A DNA stretch of 64,000 nt. Source: an uncultured Eubacteriales bacterium (lineage in GTDB: Bacteria > Bacillota > Clostridia > Lachnospirales > Lachnospiraceae). The translations under genes and the position numbers were made by a program. The notes below the pieces were generated by a model that was not told the DNA's origin, made no database searches, and saw only the letters and a list, made by a program, of their open reading frames with translations. Every line of letters starts with the position of its first letter. Position 1 is the stretch's first letter. The stretch is from the NCBI GenBank assembly GCA_949292785.1, contig CASFBK010000015.1:1-64000 (forward strand), written 5' to 3'. Below, one piece after another: positions 61,046 through 64,000 of this stretch.

Positions 61046-63136
61046 TTATTTTTCCCAACAATTTTTGCACAGATTTTCTATAAATTCTTCTAAAAGCATA
61101 GGTTTTCCATACAAATACCCCTGATAATAATGGCATCCAAGTTCATCTAGTTTTTGACGCTGTTCCTCTGTTTCTACATACTCTGCAATCACTTTTATTC
61201 CCAATTTTCTGCCTAGCTCTACAATAGATGCCACTATCTTCTGATTGGTTTCTTTCTCTAAAATATGACGCACTAAAGAACCATCCAGCTTCACCACATC
61301 AAAATTATCGGATTGCAGATAAATCAAAGAAGTATGTCCCATTCCAAAATCATCGATGAGCAGCTTATGTCCTTCTTCCTTTAACTGCTGTATTTTCCTG
61401 GTTACCATTTCCGAATTCGTCAGAACATCCTGTTCCGTAATTTCTAACCATAATTTTTCTGCCGGTATCTGATATTCCTTTCGTTTGGTTTTTATGTACT
61501 CTTCAATTTCCCAATTCAGGGAATGTGCTGTGATATTTATGGATATCTTGAAATCTTCTTTATAGCTTTCACGTATCTGACGGATTGCTTCTACTGCCGT
61601 ATCAATGATTTGCTGTTCCAGTTCCGGTAAAATACCACCTTCTGTTGCAAGATATATAATAAGAGGCGGATAAATGAATCCATAATCCGTATGCTGCCAG
61701 CGAAGCAGCGCCTCTCCTCCGATATATTTTCCCTGCCGGTTTACCTGGGGCTGATATAGCAGATATAATCTTTTATTTTTCAAATCTGCCTTTAATTCCT
61801 GAAGGAGCATTCGTGCAACCATGCCGGAATCGTCAAAGCGATGGAAAAAGTCCGCATTTTCTCCCTTTTTTTCACATTCCTGCAATTCACTTACCAGATT
61901 CTTAATCTTCTCTCCCATCCGATAATCATAAATATCCTCATACATTCTTAAAAACGGAACATACATGGCAATTCCTAATACAACAATGAATAATTGCAGG
62001 ATACTTCCTGCAACAGATTCTGTTGCCATATATCCGCTAAATATAATCGGCATAGTCCAGCTGATTTCATGGGTAACACATGGAACCAGTCCCAATACAG
62101 TTGCTCCATAAGACACCAGTAATGCCATAATGGGAACACATACAAACGGAATTGCCAGAACCGGATTTAAAATAATGGGAATTCCAAAATTCAAGATTTC
62201 ATTTGAGTTGAATATCACAGTAGGCAATGCAATCTTTCCAAGGCTGCGCATTCTCTTTTTCCGCGCAAAGATAAATATTCCAAGCAATACACAGATTGTT
62301 GTTCCGCATCCGCCCATCATAACAAAGGTATCAAAGAAACTCTTGCTGAAAATAACATTTTCACCAATCGCCGAAAAATTATCAAGAGCTACCGTCTCCA
62401 TCATATGGCTTCCATGGAAACCAAGCCCCCATAGAACATGTACCAATACAGTATACAACAAGGCGGAGAGAAAACCATTTCCCGTTCCTTCGAATCCCTT
62501 ATAAGCAAGTCCTGTCAGCAGTGTATACACACTTTCCTCCCCCGACAACGTTGTTACTATATATTGTATCAAAGCAAAACTTCCAATGGTAATGGCCGCA
62601 GGAAAAATGCTCTGAATCGCATTTGCAGGAATTGTTTCCATTCCTACCGTATATTTTTTCAGAGAAATACGTTCTATCTCTTTCAGTTTTGAAAACATAA
62701 AGCAAGACAACAGTCCTACAATAAGCGCAAAGAAACAACCGGTATTCCCCAGAATATACAGCTTCGTCCCTTCGTCTACCGTTCCAATCTGTGTTCCAAA
62801 GCTTGCAATCGCCGTTACAATATAGAAAATTATCTTATCTATTTCTTCCCCTTTTTCCATGGCATAGCTGATACTCAAAGAGATTACAAGTGCCATGGAA
62901 AACATTCCAAAGGTTCCCTGATAAATGCTTTCTAAAAGCTTAGAAATTATGGCAAACTTCTCTGTTATAAAAAAGCGAAAAGCTTCATTGGGAAAATACA
63001 AAATTGCGTATGCGACTGCTCCCACTACCAGAATGGGCACTATCATGGTTAGCCCTCTTCGCACAACAGACAGCAAATGGCTGCTCTCTATTTTATAAAA
63101 ACTTTTCATCATATGCTTCTTTATATTTCTTTCCAT
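61046..63136 (-). CDS. PTS EIIC permease-like domain fused to an EAL c-di-GMP phosphodiesterase domain
   Basis: Residues 1 to about 410 form a polytopic membrane domain of the lactose/cellobiose EIIC type. Typical segments are GTGNGFLSALLYTVLVHVLW, GFHGSHMM and FNSNEILNFGIPIILNP, the last matching the NINEP region with its sugar-binding Glu. No EIIA or EIIB domain or gene is present. From about 445 a complete EAL domain follows: Glu475 (GGEALLRW), Asn534, Glu565 (LEITEQ), Asp595-Asp596 (IDDFGMGH), Lys616 and a C-terminal YYQGYLYGKP. These are the residues needed for metal binding and c-di-GMP hydrolysis. I infer a sugar-responsive signalling receptor rather than a transporter. GGAG lies 8 bases before the ATG. 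Confidence 0.9.
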   Translation of the reverse strand: MERNIKKHMMKSFYKIESSHLLSVVRRGLTMIVPILVVGAVAYAILYFPNEAFRFFITEKFAIISKLLESIYQGTFGMFSMALVISLSISYAMEKGEEIDKIIFYIVTAIASFGTQIGTVDEGTKLYILGNTGCFFALIVGLLSCFMFSKLKEIERISLKKYTVGMETIPANAIQSIFPAAITIGSFALIQYIVTTLSGEESVYTLLTGLAYKGFEGTGNGFLSALLYTVLVHVLWGLGFHGSHMMETVALDNFSAIGENVIFSKSFFDTFVMMGGCGTTICVLLGIFIFARKKRMRSLGKIALPTVIFNSNEILNFGIPIILNPVLAIPFVCVPIMALLVSYGATVLGLVPCVTHEISWTMPIIFSGYMATESVAGSILQLFIVVLGIAMYVPFLRMYEDIYDYRMGEKIKNLVSELQECEKKGENADFFHRFDDSGMVARMLLQELKADLKNKRLYLLYQPQVNRQGKYIGGEALLRWQHTDYGFIYPPLIIYLATEGGILPELEQQIIDTAVEAIRQIRESYKEDFKISINITAHSLNWEIEEYIKTKRKEYQIPAEKLWLEITEQDVLTNSEMVTRKIQQLKEEGHKLLIDDFGMGHTSLIYLQSDNFDVVKLDGSLVRHILEKETNQKIVASIVELGRKLGIKVIAEYVETEEQRQKLDELGCHYYQGYLYGKPMLLEEFIENLCKNCWEK

Positions 63137-63184
63137 CGTTTGTACTCCATTTTATATTCCACCATAATTGCTTCACTATTTGAT

Positions 63185-63213
63185 AGTATACCATAACAAG
63201 CAAAAACTTCCAA
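63185..63213 (-). promoter_or_regulatory. Promoter of the EIIC-EAL gene cluster
   Basis: TTGGAA (63208-63213), 17 bases, then TATACT (63185-63190) on the minus strand. The leader is about 45 nt. No catabolite-repression box is obvious. Confidence 0.62.
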
Positions 63214-63270
63214 TTATTTCTCTTTTCTTTGTACAAAAAACACAAGAAATTGATATATTTCTATGAAAAT

Positions 63271-63297
63271 AAAAAGAGCTCAGTATCATCATACTGA
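63271..63297 (-). terminator. Terminator of the tmRNA gene
   Basis: TCAGTAT (63280-63286) pairs with ATACTGA (63291-63297) around CATC. On the minus strand GCTCTTTTTATTTT follows. Confidence 0.78.
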
Positions 63298-63316
63298 ACC
63301 CATTCCTATACATTAG

Positions 63317-63659
63317 TGGAGCTGAGGGGAATCGAACCCCTGTCCGAAAGTCAATCCACTATGGCGTCTCCCATTACAGTTATTCTTTTGACATTCCCTC
63401 TACTGCACGCCGGATAACAGGCTTACAGCTTCAGTAGCTTCATAATACGCCCATATGCGCAAAGCTTTGCATAAGTCGTTTCCCACATGGTCGAAGCCGG
63501 GATCTTAAACTGTGGGTGGTCTAAGGCCGACTGCTGCAACTAGGCAGCGTATGCTAAATTATCTTCAGCGTTTATATTTAGTGTTTCCGTTGATGAGGCG
63601 GTCGAGCCCGCCAATGGCTTCCATAGCTTCACAACCCCCGTCGAAACCAGTACAACCCC
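63317..63659 (-). ncRNA. ssrA: Transfer-messenger RNA
   Basis: tmRNA rescues stalled ribosomes by adding a degradation tag. The 5' end GGGGTTG (from 63659) pairs with the 3' end CAGCTCC, and the T-arm TTCGATTCCCC precedes it. The conserved TTTCGACGGGGG follows the 5' strand. The tag frame reads N-I-N-A-E-D-N-L-A-Y-A-A and stops at TAG (63542-63540); the first residue added by alanyl-tmRNA is Ala. CCA is not encoded (CACTA follows), so the tail must be added. Length is about 343 nt. Confidence 0.95.
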
Positions 63660-63693
63660 TGGTTTGATGGCTGATGTTGTTTAGCAGTATATT

Positions 63694-63722
63694 ATTATAT
63701 CAATAGCATCAAAAAAAGTCAA
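63694..63722 (-). promoter_or_regulatory. Promoter of ssrA
   Basis: TTGACT (63717-63722), 17 bases, then TATAAT (63694-63699) on the minus strand. It would give a 5' precursor segment of about 28 nt to be removed by RNase P. Confidence 0.82.
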
Positions 63723-63769
63723 GAAAATGCTTTTATAACTTTAGATATAATTTTCCAAACTGATACAAA

Positions 63770-63803
63770 CACTGCGTATCTTAGTTCTCTAAAATACGCA
63801 GTG
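63770..63803 (-). terminator. Terminator of the gene at the right edge
   Basis: CACTGCGTAT (63770-63779) pairs perfectly with ATACGCAGTG (63794-63803), with a further inner TTAG / CTAA stem. The T tract is short (TTTG). Confidence 0.7.
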
Positions 63804-63819
63804 CTATATTGCTTTTTTA

Positions 63820-64000
63820 TTACTTTTTCTTTAAAAGCCGCTTTCCTGTACCTTTTCCGAAAAATCCGGTAGCGTAACCGGCTCCTACTCCTGCTACACC
63901 TACTGCCACTGCAATACCGCCTATCATTAATGGTTTATTGGCACTCCAGGAGGCGATTACTGCTGCTTCTGAGATTTCTACACTGATTACTTTCCTTGTA
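63820..64000 (-). CDS. C-terminus of an unidentified protein with a Gly-rich membrane segment
   Basis: The frame enters from the right edge and stops at TAA (63822-63820). The last 60 residues include VISVEISEAAVIASWSANKP, then a hydrophobic Gly, Ala and Val-rich stretch (LMIGGIAVAVGVAGVGAGYA), and end in a basic tail (GKGTGKRLLKKK). This looks like a single membrane-spanning tail anchored by positive charges. The family cannot be determined from this part. It is followed by a hairpin terminator and then the ssrA promoter. Confidence 0.6.
   Translation of the reverse strand, partial: TRKVISVEISEAAVIASWSANKPLMIGGIAVAVGVAGVGAGYATGFFGKGTGKRLLKKK

Noticed and set aside
1-64000. CRISPR arrays, insertion sequences, prophage, tRNA and rRNA genes
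   Set aside because: No regularly spaced repeats, transposase-like or phage-like proteins, or tRNA/rRNA sequences were seen; the only stable RNA gene recognised is ssrA.

Overview
The window is a dense stretch of a low-to-moderate GC Firmicute chromosome. Gene content and order point to the class Clostridia, most likely family Lachnospiraceae. The evidence is the ylxM-ffh-rpsP-khpA-rimM-trmD-rplS block, the plsX-acpP-rnc-smc-ftsY block, a minimal two-gene Suf system, pyruvate:ferredoxin oxidoreductase, and a purine pathway that ends in separate AICAR transformylase and PurO-type IMP cyclohydrolase genes. The genus cannot be fixed from the sequence alone. Nearly every gene is on the minus strand; only an ABC-F ATPase gene and tmcAL are on the plus strand. 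I see no phage, insertion sequence, CRISPR array, rRNA or ordinary tRNA gene. One tmRNA gene lies near the right end.

Layout, left to right. 1-5782: a truncated gene, then an operon read leftward from a promoter at 5742-5770: nadA-nadB-nadC (NAD synthesis), smsC-smsB (Fe-S assembly) and a cysteine-motif protein. 5816-10339: a parE-parC topoisomerase pair separated by an unusual multi-palindrome element. 10365-14815: an operon of a PDZ/radical SAM protein, der, plsY and gpsA. 14831-23713: a soluble chemoreceptor with a zinc-binding CZB domain, nifJ, and a large PAS-GGDEF-GAF-GGDEF-EAL c-di-GMP protein. 23714-27710: ABC-F ATPase, M42 peptidase and pgeF. 27732-38265: the ribosome and protein-export block, running from ylxM-ffh down to a Crp-family regulator, including two signal peptidases, rbgA, rnhB and FliK/FlhB-like relics. 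38273-49817: two tandem chemoreceptors, threonine ammonia-lyase, ftsY, smc, rnc, acpP and plsX. 49827-54124: DUF624, rpmF-yceD, ackA and tmcAL. 54142-56137: purine end-pathway pair. 56246-63213: cheV, a lipoprotein, a two-component system, a small membrane protein and a fusion of a PTS EIIC permease with an EAL phosphodiesterase domain. 63271-64000: tmRNA and the C-terminus of an unidentified protein.

The genes group into three themes. Housekeeping information processing covers SRP, ribosome maturation, SMC, topoisomerase, tmRNA and tRNA modification. Anaerobic metabolism covers PFOR, acetate kinase, NAD and Fe-S assembly. Environmental sensing covers three chemoreceptors, CheV, two c-di-GMP enzymes, one histidine kinase/regulator pair and a Crp-family regulator. 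The most unusual items are the EIIC-EAL fusion with its small partner, the cruciform-like element between parE and parC, a probable CTG start in yraN, a terminator-like hairpin in the pgeF leader, and a promoter upstream of ylxM that is embedded in the preceding terminator.

All calls come from reading the sequence and recognising families. No database search was run. Promoters and terminators are motif matches, not mapped ends.
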